A DNA stretch of 64,000 nucleotides, taken from contig OY730172.1 in assembly GCA_963422465.1 (NCBI GenBank), positions 3,410,001 through 3,474,000 on the forward strand, written 5' to 3'. Every line of letters begins with the position of its first letter. The stretch's first letter is position 1. Below the pieces are notes generated by a model. The model searched no databases, was not told where the DNA came from, and saw nothing but the letters and a program-made list of their open reading frames with translations. This DNA is from Lichina pygmaea. Taxonomy: Eukaryota; Ascomycota; Lichinomycetes; Lichinales; Lichinaceae. Of this stretch, positions 1 through 9,353 are shown piece by piece. The position numbers and the translations under genes are program-made.

Positions 1-533
1 AGCTTGTCCAGTGTGTTGACTGCTTGTCTGTCAAAGGTGATTTCATCCTTCATGTTTTCCTTGAGTCCACGTCAGTACATGACTATCAGGGCATTGTTAT
101 CCCAATCAGTCAGTACTGAGTATTGTTTGAACTGTGTAGTGTACTCTACAGCTGAGTGTTGTTGTTTGATGTGCTGGATTATTCGTATAGCCACTTTGTC
201 TTTGTTAGATAGTCCAAGGATTCTTTTGATCTTGTCCTTGAATTGTGTCCATTTTGTCATCTATTCTGTTGTGCTGTCGTGGTCTCTGTTTTCTGAGAGA
301 TGTCTGTTGACGTAGAGCTTGATCCATTGATAAGTATTACCTCTTATGTAAGTGGTTGCAAAGAGGGGCCACTTCTCCTTTGGCAGCTTCATCTCTGGTT
401 GGAATTGAAAGTAGACTTGGAGTTGCATAAGCCAGTCATCAACCTTGTTTCTTTCACTGTAGAACAGGTCTGGCTTGGTGACACTAATCTTTCCATCTGG
501 GAAGTTGGGGTTGGTTGCTCCTGAGGTACTCAT
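1..533 (-). pseudogene. gag N-terminal half of A0 (fossil)
   Basis: Encodes the N-terminal part of the capsid/nucleocapsid precursor. The start MSTSGATNPNF at 533 is the same as in every other A and B copy. It leads into the conserved capsid stretch with KVDDWLMQLQVYF, where virus-like elements pack their core. Only the capsid half is in the window, so the zinc knuckle is not seen. It is broken. Plus-strand frames across this region are shadows. Confidence 0.8.
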
Positions 534-551
534 CCTTAAGGGTCTTCAAAG

Positions 552-1221
552 TGTTGCAGTCTGTACTGTACTGTCCTATCTGAGTATAGGATTAGGGCAA
601 GATGTGGAAGGTGGGTTGGTTCTCGCAGGAGAGGAGTGTCAAGGAGTGTGAAGAGGTTTGGTGGAACATGGTGGTGGTGACACCTGATCAGTGGCTTTGT
701 ACAAGATTGTATTAAAGTAGATCTAGTTGTCTGGATCACAACATGAGTTGAAGACAATTGTTCCATAAGGGAACTATCACCAGACTATATAGTGCTCAGT
801 CTGTGAGCTCAGTGAGCTCTGCTCACTTTGCTCACTCAGTGAGATCAGTGAGCTCTGCTCACTTTGCTCACTTGTTCATGCATGCTGCAGCAAGCTGGGT
901 GAGCTCTGCTCAATTTGCTCACTTGTTCATGCATGCTGCAGTGAGCTGGGTGAGCTCTGCTCACTTTGCTCACTTGTTCATGCATGCTGCAGTGAGCTGG
1001 GTGAGCTCTGCTCACTTTGCTCACTGTTCATGCATGCTGCGGCAAGCTGGGCAAGCTCTGCTCACTCTGCTCACACATATGCATGCTGCGGCGAGCACCC
1101 CCTGGTCAGTCTTGCTGGTCACGTGACTGTTTCCCATGTTATGCTACCTGGTACTTCTGTCCAGTATCCTGTCTGCTGCTTTCTGTGAGTATAAAGACTG
1201 TGTTCCTTCTGGGTCGTAACA
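552..1221 (-). repeat. LTR, family A (5' LTR of A0)
   Basis: Reads TGTTGCAG on the plus strand at 552 and ends GTAACA at 1221, the inverted TG...CA termini of family A. About 670 bp, the longest A LTR here, because U3 carries roughly five copies of a 50-60 bp tandem unit (about 810-1090) built from GAGCTCTGCTCACTTTGCTC and TTCATGCATGCTGC. The sense TATA box CTATATAG is near 785. The antisense box is TATAAAG at about 1190. Confidence 0.9.
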
Positions 1222-1261
1222 CTGTGGCAGGCCTGATGAGAAACCAGGATAGTATTAGCGG
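1222..1261. other. Sliver between A0 and L0, probably part of the D 3' LTR
   Basis: Forty bases between the A0 LTR and the L0 target duplication. With 15476-15497 and 48458-48718 it forms the sequence into which L0 and L3 inserted. Read on the minus strand it would end GCCTGCCACA, a plausible LTR terminus for element D, whose polypurine tract is at 48719-48730. The assignment is an inference from position, since no second copy of this LTR is in the window. Confidence 0.35.
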
Positions 1262-1442
1262 GACCAGCAGGAATTTTTTTTTGATTTGATTCTTACACTG
1301 TTTGTAGCTTTACCGCCATGCAGATCTTCCAGCTAATAGTGAACTTCTTCAGAAAACCTTTAAAGAAATAAAAACTGAAGACAGGGAGGTGACTAGAAAG
1401 TGTAGCAAAAGGAAATCTTGTAGTGTCTGGTAGGAAAAGCTT

Positions 1443-2017
1443 CTAGATGTTGGAGTGTGAATAGTGAAGTTTGAAAACCAGATTAAATTGGTTTAGTCTT
1501 TTCAAAGACATAAACCAGTACAGAAACTTCTGTAGAAGCTCTGGGTTTGAAATAATAGTAGTGAAATCTTGGGGGTTAAAAAGAGCATGTTGTCTTTGAC
1601 TTGAGTAGAGAGAGCATGAAGAGGTAATATACCCTACTGTCTCTTCTGCTTGACCACACATGCATAGGGGGGTAGGAAAGTCAGGGACTCCAGCTCTGAA
1701 AAGAAAACTTGCTAGACCAATTCTCCCAGTTCTGGTTTGCAGTAGTAGACTTGCCTCAGCTTTCTGTAACTTTTTGTAGAGCTTTAGGTTGTTGTAGTGA
1801 GGTTTTTGGCAGAACACCTACCATCCAGCATAGCTTTTTCTTTTCTTCTTCTCCTATTGGTTTTCCCACTCTTTAGTAAAGAGTATTTGTAGTTCTTTCT
1901 TTGAACTAGCCTGGTCAGTATTTATTTGACTTAACCAAGTGAACTTCCAATTAGAAGAGATAGTTGAGGATTTCTATAAAGGTTTCCTCAGTGAAGAAGT
2001 ATAGGAAGAAATAGTAG
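1443..2017 (-). pseudogene. L0 ORF2, C-terminal zinc domain
   Basis: Matches the end of L1 ORF2: a stretch resembling LKLYKxLQKAEASLLLQ, then the terminal cysteine motif CMCGQAEET (C-x-C-x8-Y-x4-C; the histidine of L1 is replaced by tyrosine here), ending LHYSHSNI. The open part is 1443-1817. Upstream, 1818-2017 continues with recognisable but interrupted sequence up to the B1 insertion. Non-coding relic. Confidence 0.75.
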
Positions 2018-2022
2018 AAAAG

Positions 2023-2529
2023 TGTTACAACCCATGGGATGGGAGCCACTTATTTATAGGCAATCAGGCCGCAGGCCAGGCAAGAGGACACCATGGAAGT
2101 CAAGTGACCAACCAACAAGGGGTCACGTGACTGTCAAGACACACACAGGAGTCTTGACACAGCATGCATGAAGTATCAAGACAATCTCACCAGTCTTGAC
2201 ACAGGATGTATGAAGCATTGAGACAATCTCACCAGTCTTGACATCAAGACTGTCAAGACAATCTTGATTGTCTTGACAGGCCAGCACTATATAGTCCAGT
2301 GATAGTTCCCTTATGGAACAATCATCTTCAACTCATGTTGTGATCCAGACAACTAGACCTACTTCAATACAATCCTTTGTACAAAGCTATTGATCAGGTG
2401 TCACCACCACCATGTTCCACCAAACCCCTTCACACTCCTTGACACTCCTCTTCTGCGAGAACCAACCTGCCTTCCACCTCTCACCCTAATCCTATACTCA
2501 GATAGGACAGTACAGTACAGACTACAACA
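2023..2529 (+). repeat. 5' LTR of B1 (family B)
   Basis: Starts TGTTACAACCCATGGG and ends CTACAACA. The first part is the B-type U3, with TTATTTATAGG (antisense TATA) near 2052 and tandem GTCAAGACAATCTCACC units at about 2130-2280. From the sense TATA (CTATATAG, about 2290) onward it matches the family A LTRs. Confidence 0.9.
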
Positions 2530-2731
2530 CTTTGAAGACCCTCAAGGATAAGTACCTCAGGAGCAACCAACCCCAACTTCCCAGATGGAAAGATTAGCGT
2601 CACCAAGCCAGACCTGTTCTACAGTGAAAGAAACAAGGTTGATGACTGGCTCATGCAACTCCAAGTCTACTTTCAATTCCAACCAAAAATAAAGCTGCCT
2701 AAAGAAAAGTGGCCACTCTTTGCAACCACTT

Positions 2732-2900
2732 TTTTTATTTTATTTGATTCTTACACTGGTAGTAGCTTTATAGCCATGCAGATCTTCTAGCTAATAGTGA
2801 ACTCCTTCAGAAAACCTTTGAAGAGATAAAAACTGAAGGCAGGATGTGACTAGGGAATGTAACAAAAGGAATCTTGAAGTTTCTGGTAAGAGAAAAGAAT
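2732..2900 (-). other. L1 3' UTR and A/T-rich tail
   Basis: Minus-strand 3' end following the ORF2 terminator. It contains the conserved block GCATGGCTATAAAGC, then CAGTGTAAGAATCAAAT, and a tail of AATAAAAT units instead of pure poly(A). The same block ends L0, L2, L3 and L4, and in altered form the SINE at 42282, which suggests it is the recognition end for the LINE reverse transcriptase. Confidence 0.75.
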
Positions 2901-5900
2901 CTAGGTATTAGATTGGGAATAGTGGAGTTTGAAAGCTAGATTAAACTGGTTTAGTCTTTTCAAAGACATAAACCAGTACAAGAACTTCTGTAGTAGCTCT
3001 GAGTTTGAAATAATAGTGGTGAAGTCTTGGGGATTAAAAGAGACTTGTTGTCTTTGTCTTGAATAAAGAGAGCATGAAGAGGTGATATGTTTTGCAGTTT
3101 CTTCTGCTTGGCCACACACACATAGTGGGGTAGAGAAGTCAGGAACTCCAGCTCTGAAAAGAAAACTTGCCAGACCAATTCTTCCAGTCCTGATTTGCAG
3201 TAGCAGACTTGCCTCAGCTTTCTGTAACTCTTTGTAGAGCTTCAGATTGTTTTTGTGTGGCTTTTGACAGAAAGTCTGCCAGCCTGGATAGCTTCTTCTT
3301 TTCTTCTCTTCCCATTGGTCTTCCCACTCTTTAGTAAAGAGCTTTTGTAGTTCTTTGTTTGAACTAGCCTGGTTAGTAGTTATTTGACTTAACCAAGTGA
3401 ATTTCCACTTAGGAGAGATAGTTGAGGATTCCTTTAAAGGTTTCTTCAAGAGAGAGGCATAGCTGGAAATAGTGGAAAAGATACTGTCAAGAAAGTATTT
3501 GAGAGGGGAGTTTTGAATAGAAGAAAGAAAACAGGCAGTGCGAAATTTAAAGTATAGGTCTAGAGTTAGAAGAAAAAGCTCACTCTCTAATAGAAAAGAA
3601 GGAGTGGCTTTGAAGGCACCCCCAATAAGTCTTAGGCATCTGTTTTGAAATGAAACAAGAGAAGAGATATTGGAGGATTTTCTTAGAGGGTTAAACCAGA
3701 TCCCCACTGCATAGCTCAGTAGAGATCTCAGTATAGCAGTGTACACCAGACGTGATGTGTGAACTGGAAAGCCCCAAGTAGAATAGGAAGTTCTAGAAAG
3801 AGAAGAGAGTGCTTTCTGTGCTTTTTGAAGAATAATCCTCTGGTGTTTGTGCCAGTGGAGCTTTGCATCTAGGTACACTCCAAGTACTCGCACTTCTTCT
3901 TTTGGTTTGAGAATCACATTCCCCAGTCTGAGCTTGAGCTGAAGATTGTCTGATCTTCTTCTGGAAAAATGAAGTATTTTATATTTCTCAGGAGAGAAGA
4001 CCATTCCATGTCTTGCAGCCCATGATAGACATTTGAGGTGTGTGTTCTTTAACTTCAGAAGGTTACTTTTCAAGGAGTGACCAAAAGCAAGCAGATTTGT
4101 ATCATCTGCAAACCCCAGGGCAGATACACCAGAAGAGAGAGTATGCACAGTCTCATGCAATTCAGAAATGTAGAATAGAAAAAGAATAGGGGATAATGGA
4201 GAACCTTGAGGAACTCCACAATGAATAGGAATTGAACAAGACTCAGAATCATCAAAGACAAGAGTGGTAGAGTGCTTATCACAGAAGGAGTAGATCCAGG
4301 AAGCTAGCCAGACAGGTATTCCTTTTCTTTTCAGAATTTGCTGTAGTATCTTGGGGAGAACTCTGTCATAGGCTCCTGAGATATCCAGTGAGAGTAGGGA
4401 TGCAACCATGCCTTCCTTCCAGACTTTTTCCACTTGGGAGGTTAGAAGGAAAAGTGCTGCTTCTGTGGATCTTTCTTTCCTAAAGCCCATCTGGATATCT
4501 GGCAATAGTCCAGCTTCTTCTGCTATCTTGCTTAGTCTGGCTGCAGCAATAGCTTCCATCAGCTTGCCTGTTGTGTTTAGCAGAGCTATAGGGCGCCAGA
4601 CTTTAGCTTGGTTGTAGGTTCCCTTGCCAGGTTTCCTCAAGCAGACTGTTTTTGCACTCTTAAATCTTTCAGGGAAGTACTCCAGTTTCCAGCATGTTGA
4701 AGTCAGAATAGCTAGAGCTTGGCAGAACCTAGGCCCCAGAGCTCTCAGAAATCCATTTGGCAGCTTATCTCTCCCTCCTGCTGTGAAAGGTTTCTTCTTG
4801 GCCAGAATTTGCTCCACTTCTTCACATGTTACCTCCTGGGAGAGCTGTATCTCAGAGATAGTCTGGGAGCTTTCTGAGCCTGGTTCTGGAACTAGAGCTT
4901 TTGGAAAGAACTGCTGTGAGAAGACTTTAGTCTTTTCCTCAAAAGTTTTGGCTATTCCTTCTTGTGTTTCCAGGTCAGGAACCAGAGGAAGATCAGGAGT
5001 CTTGTTGGCTTTGGACCTTCCCCACTTTGCAAGCTTCCAGAACTTTGAAGAGCTGGCCAGCTCATGGATTTGGTGTCTGAAAGTGTTCTGTTTTCCATCT
5101 CTGACTGCCTTTTTCTTGAGCTTAGTTGCTTGCTCAAGTTCCTCTTGACTTGCTTGTCTTTTTTGCACTTTTCTTCTTACTCTTCTTTCCTCTTTAACCT
5201 TGTTTTGGATCTCTTGATTCCACCAGAGGACTGAGTGGCCAGATTGCTTCTGGAGCTGTGTGGATTTGCTTGCTATTTCTTGGAGAAAGTTGTCAAGATA
5301 CTCCAAGTACTCATCCACTTCATATTTGTCTTGGAAGTGGAAGGGCAGGTGTAGCTTCTCACACTCTACTCTTGCAAGGTTTGAGTCCAGTGTTCTCCAG
5401 TTTCTTTCTGGTTTCCAGATTTTCCTTGGAGGATCCAGGTCCAGGCAGGTTAGTACAGGTCTGTGGTCAGACCCATGAAAGAACTGAAGAGCCACTTTAG
5501 AGAAAATCAGAGAGTTAGAAAGAGAAGAAGAAATAAAAGACAGATCAATAGCAGAACATGGTTTTTCAGAAAGAGATCTTGCTCTGGTAGGGGTGAAAGG
5601 TGCAATAGCTAAATCCAGATTTAAATCTTTCATTAGGTCTTGAAACTTGTTTGCAGTCTCAGAGTACAGTCTTCTTTTCTTTGACCAGTCTGGGTGGTGA
5701 AGATTTGAGTCTGTGAGAAGAATATGTTGTTCTTGTTCTTGTAAAGCATTTTGGAGTAAACAGAGAAGAGCTTCTGATGCCTCTGTGTAGTTTTCTTGAC
5801 TTGATGGGGTGAAGTAGAGATTATGTACCCAAAGAGAAGTAGGAGAGTTTTCCAAGTAGATTTCAAGAGAAACAAAGTCTTTATTCCAGAAGGTAGGATG

Positions 5901-6142
5901 AAGAGAAGAGAGTTTCAGATTTTTATTAATAAGAAAAGTGTTCTGCCAATCTCTGAACAGTAGAGAGGAAGAAAGGAAGAGAAAACAGTTGAAGTGCTTG
6001 TTTCTAGGTGAGGGTTTTTCCAGAGCTCTTGAAGTGCAATAATGTCCACCTCTTGGAGAGCTGAGGTTGCTAGCAGTAGCTCTTGGACTGATTGGCTTTT
6101 TTGCACATTATACTGGAGAAGTGTCAGCTTTGTGTCTTTCAT
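2901..6142 (-). pseudogene. L1 ORF2: endonuclease-reverse transcriptase, one frameshift
   Basis: Nicks target DNA and primes reverse transcription of the LINE RNA. The frame opens at ATG 6142 in an ATGA overlap with the ORF1 stop. The first 75 codons (6142-5915) carry the endonuclease start LQYNVQKS and the catalytic-type E in ALQELW. After one frameshift near 5936 (four A where L3 has five) a 984-codon frame runs 5855-2901. It has LLTDSNLHHPDW (about residue 50), SAIDLSF and GSDHRPV (130), RT motifs SLDISGAYD (D491), GVPQGSPLSP (548) and GFADDTN (D584, D585), and a terminal C-x-C-x8-H-x4-C (912-928). No RNase H domain is visible between RT and the zinc motif. The single-base difference in a homopolymer could also be an assembly error. 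Confidence 0.9.
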
Positions 6143-7530
6143 GCAGACATCTCAGCATCAAAGATCTTGAAGGAGTTAGCTGGTAGCTTTCCTCCAGAGT
6201 TGGCTGATCTTGAAGAAAGAATTTGCACTTCTGGGAGTGCACCTCTGAGTCGCTCTGAGCTTCTGCTTGGCTCAGCTGTTTTATGTTTTTTCTCTCCTGG
6301 TAGAGACTGAGAGAGAGGGAAAGACATAACTGGGGAGGGTTGTAGAGCTGGAACAGAGGTAGCTGTTGGGATCTCATATTTTCCTGGGCGTGTGTTCCAT
6401 GCTTCTCTTGCCTTCTTGGCTGCTTCCTGGCGTACTGGACAGACACTGGCCCAGGCTGGGTGAGCTCCTCTGCAGTTGCAGCATTTTGGCTTGAGAAGCT
6501 GTTCAGGAACTTGGCAGGCTCTCCTTTCATGCTGGCCTCCACAGGCACCACACACAGCTTTGTTCTTGCAGAAGTGTGCTTGGTGCCCATAGCCAAAGCA
6601 CTTGAAACATTGTGCAATGACTGTGTCTGCCAGGAAAGGTTCTGCTTCATGCATCCTGTGCCCCAGCACTAGTCCACTCTCAATCAAAAGATTGGCTTGT
6701 TCAGGGGTAGCCAGATCCAGGTGGAGAGAGGTAACTGGCTTCTTTTGAGCTATAGCCTTCTTAGACCAGTAGGCTCTCAGGATGGTGATTTGTTTGCTCA
6801 GAGATAGGTTGCTGTTCTGGATTATCTGGCAGGTTTTCTCCAGGTCTTCAGGTTGGATATCTTCTGTTCTGACTCCATGGATCAGAACTGGGAATCTCTT
6901 GGGCTGGATGGTTGCTTCCTTTGTGAAGATAGCTGATACCCAGGCAGGGTTTTTCTCTAGAAAGACTTTAGTCTCTTGGCTTTCTGTGTTAATAAGGATA
7001 TCCCCTGAAGGAAGTTTCCTTACTGCTCTGACCTGCTTGTTGTAGGGGCTGGGTAGTCTGTCTTGAAGAGTCTGGAAAAGCTGGATGTGAGTTCTATTAG
7101 CCATGTCAGGTGGCTGGATACCAGGATGTACAAGAACTTCTTTGAGAATTCTTGCAGGTAGAGGGATTTGTGCTGGAATAGATTTTTGGACAGCCTGGGC
7201 ATATGATGGCTTGGCTTCTTGTTTGTCCAGCCGCTTGTTGATATTCTCCAGCTCCTGGAAGATTCTGTTGGTGAGGCCAGTAGAGCTAGACTGGGCTTCT
7301 GTAGAGAAGGAGTTCTTTTTGATATTTTGCCAGCTTTTCAGAATAGATTCTGGGACTGGTTGGGTTTTGATCCAGGAGTCTACTAGTTTGTAGTCATTCT
7401 GGGGAGCTGGTTGGAGGGTAGGAGAGCTGGACTGGGTGCTAGGCAGACTGGAAGCTGGTTGGGAGAGTATAGCTGGTGTAGCTCTGGTGTTACTTTCTGA
7501 AGAGGTGGGTTTTTTCTTCTTGGGAGCCAT
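6139..7530 (-). CDS. L1 ORF1: zinc-knuckle RNA-binding protein
   Basis: Intact 463-codon frame for the Gag-like protein that coats LINE RNA. The start has a good context (A at -3, G at +4) and a basic N terminus MAPKKKKPTS. Residues 84-115 (NRIFQELENINKRLDKQEAK) look like a short coiled coil. A middle domain (about 165-290, with KRFPVLIHGV) precedes three knuckles: C308-x2-C-x4-H-x4-C321, C327-x2-C-x3-H-x4-C339 and C350-x2-C-x3-H-x6-C364. The Ser/Pro-rich tail ends IFDAEMSA. The stop overlaps the ORF2 start as ATGA, implying coupled termination and re-initiation. L3 carries a broken copy with the same order. Confidence 0.92.
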   Translation of the reverse strand: MAPKKKKPTSSESNTRATPAILSQPASSLPSTQSSSPTLQPAPQNDYKLVDSWIKTQPVPESILKSWQNIKKNSFSTEAQSSSTGLTNRIFQELENINKRLDKQEAKPSYAQAVQKSIPAQIPLPARILKEVLVHPGIQPPDMANRTHIQLFQTLQDRLPSPYNKQVRAVRKLPSGDILINTESQETKVFLEKNPAWVSAIFTKEATIQPKRFPVLIHGVRTEDIQPEDLEKTCQIIQNSNLSLSKQITILRAYWSKKAIAQKKPVTSLHLDLATPEQANLLIESGLVLGHRMHEAEPFLADTVIAQCFKCFGYGHQAHFCKNKAVCGACGGQHERRACQVPEQLLKPKCCNCRGAHPAWASVCPVRQEAAKKAREAWNTRPGKYEIPTATSVPALQPSPVMSFPLSQSLPGEKKHKTAEPSRSSERLRGALPEVQILSSRSANSGGKLPANSFKIFDAEMSA

Positions 7531-8025
7531 GTTAGAGATTGTTTGGCACTGGTTGGGTGTTTTCTGTCTGCAGAGTACTGCCAGAAAGAAGAGTCACCTG
7601 GTTTCCCAGCAGTAATAATCTAGTCCTGGGACCAATCCCCAAGACTAGACTTTCCTGGGCAGCTTTTTCCAACTAAGCTCTGGGCAAAGCTAGAAGTATT
7701 AACCTAGACTAGGGACCAGACCCCCTATCTAGACTTTCCTTGAGCCAAAGACTCTGCTAGCTCCAGAGTCAGTCAGACTCTAACTATTCCTCTTATCCTG
7801 AGACTCTCTCTGGTTGTGGGTAGATTGCTGGTTGTTGAAGAAGAAGATCGTGGATTCAAGATCACAACTTTTGACAAACAGGCGTGGTTCTCAAAGGTGA
7901 TGGGTTTTCACCTTAAGGTTTGAGTGGTTTCAGAGAGGAACTCAGCTGTTTTCCAGAATATATGACAAATTGTGATGTTTGTCAAAAATGATGGTCCTTG
8001 AAGGATGTGGTTCTGGGAAGAGTTG
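7531..8025 (-). promoter_or_regulatory. L1 5' UTR, expected internal promoter region
   Basis: About 495 bp upstream of ORF1 without a convincing frame. LINEs of this type usually carry their promoter inside the 5' UTR. Visible structure: an imperfect hairpin TGACAAA - 8 nt - TTTGTCA (7963-7984), a second TTTGACAAACA-like stretch near 7868-7880, and two ACTAGACTTTCC-like motifs at about 7640 and 7730. No TATA box is apparent. None of the other LINE copies keeps this part. Confidence 0.5.
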
Positions 8026-9353
8026 TTGCAACCACTTACATAAGAGGTAATACTTATTGATGGATCAAGCCCTACGTCAACAAACATCTTTCAGGAAACA
8101 GAGACCATGACGGCACAACAGAATGGATGACAAAATAGACATAATTCAAGGACAAGATCAAAAGGATCCTTGGACTATCTAACAAAAATAAAGTGGCTGT
8201 ACAAATAATCCAGCACATCAAATAACAACGCTCAGCCGCAGAGTACACCACGCAGTTCAAACAATACTCAGTACTGACTGATTGGGATGACAACACTCTG
8301 ATGGTCATGTACTGACATGGACTCAAGGAAAACATGAAGGATGAAATCACCTTTGACAGACAAGTGGTCAACACACTGGACAAGCTTATCGTACAAGCAA
8401 TCAACATCAATGACAAACTATTCAAGCGAGCGATGGAGAAACACCACAACAGAGGATACAGCCACCCCGCATGGCATGTGAGTAACTATTACAAGCTGCC
8501 TAACAAGACACTGCCACATGATCTATATAGCTATGCACCCATGGAACTGGATGCAGTCTACCACAAGAGAAGGTTCACAAAGGGAAGAAACAACAAAACA
8601 GGGAAAGCACTGAAGTGCTATGCCTGTGGCAAGCTAGGCCACATGGTGAAAGACTGTTGTTCAAAGAACAAGGTGCACTGACAGCAACTTAATACACTTG
8701 ACAGAGACTGGAATGTCATCAAGCCAGAGGACTCACCAGGAGAGACTTAGCTATCCCTCGAACAATAGGACAACTATGATCAGATATTGGAAGCAGCCCA
8801 CCAACTGGCAACATCAGGAGGCAAGGAACTACCAGAACAGACAGGTCAGGACAAGGGACAGGAGCCCTTAACCACCTCTGATAGGGACTAAGACAAACCC
8901 ACGTCTATCAAAGAAGAAATACCACAAGGAAGCTATGCTTACAGCATAGACCCACAAAACCTACAGTACAGCAAACTACAGTGGAGGTTTTGCACAAAGT
9001 ACTACTGCAGCTACCACAAACAACTACGAAGGTACAGAGAACATTCACCCTACCACGCCACCTGCCACAAACATTGGGTCAATTGCGAGAAGGATGTGTG
9101 TGAGATCCATCTCTGGGACAAACACCAACACACTGTATTCCCCGCGCACACACATGATTGGCACAAACACCTTATGTTCCTACAGCAAGGCAACAACAAC
9201 AACTGCTACGTCAACAATTAGTAGTACTGCCTCAAGCCTGGATGTGACAAGTATCAGCAAGACAAATTCATGAACAGATTCCTCAGAACTGATGGGAATA
9301 GCTGGACCTATTGCCCAGTCAGTGGAAAGATACTTCAATCAGGAAAAGACTGA

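Larger units (their letters stand above)
1..1221 (-). mobile_element. Chromovirus A0, 5' end only (family A, Ty3/Gypsy)
   Basis: The 5' LTR and start of gag of a minus-strand element whose remainder lies beyond the left edge of the window. Gag reads leftwards from 533, and the LTR occupies 552-1221. The first bases of the Gag frame match those of A1, A3 and B1-B3. The element is broken, with at least three breaks in the visible gag. The five bases after the LTR are CTGTG; the partner duplication would lie outside the window. Confidence 0.85.
2732..8025 (-). mobile_element. LINE L1, full length, Tad-like
   Basis: A complete 5.3-kb minus-strand non-LTR retrotransposon inserted in the gag of B1. 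It is flanked by a perfect 12-bp target duplication TTGCAACCACTT (2720-2731 and 8026-8037). Order on the minus strand: 5' UTR of about 495 bp, ORF1 (463 aa, three zinc knuckles), ORF2 (AP-like endonuclease, reverse transcriptase, C-terminal zinc motif), a short 3' UTR and a tail of AAATAAA-type repeats. ORF1 is open; ORF2 has one frameshift. It is the best-preserved LINE here and the youngest by that measure. Clade assignment (Tad) is by overall architecture and fungal context, not by a tree. Confidence 0.92.
2548..9353 (+). pseudogene. gag of B1 (fossil, split by L1)
   Basis: Capsid/nucleocapsid precursor in pieces 2548-2731 and 8038-9353. The capsid part is followed by a canonical knuckle CYACGKLGHMVKDC near 8620-8660. 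A Cys/His-rich C-terminal region follows, with the W-x2-C-x4-C-x2-H modules described for A1. Gag ends at a terminator shared by all A and B copies. Broken. Confidence 0.8.

Noticed and set aside
758-1126. Open frame with a repeated SAHFAHLFMHAA pattern
   Set aside because: It is a translation of the U3 tandem repeats of an A LTR; other LTRs with different unit number give different frames.
4408-5500. Plus-strand frames opposite LINE ORF2
   Set aside because: Shadow frames of the reverse transcriptase coding strand; no features of their own.
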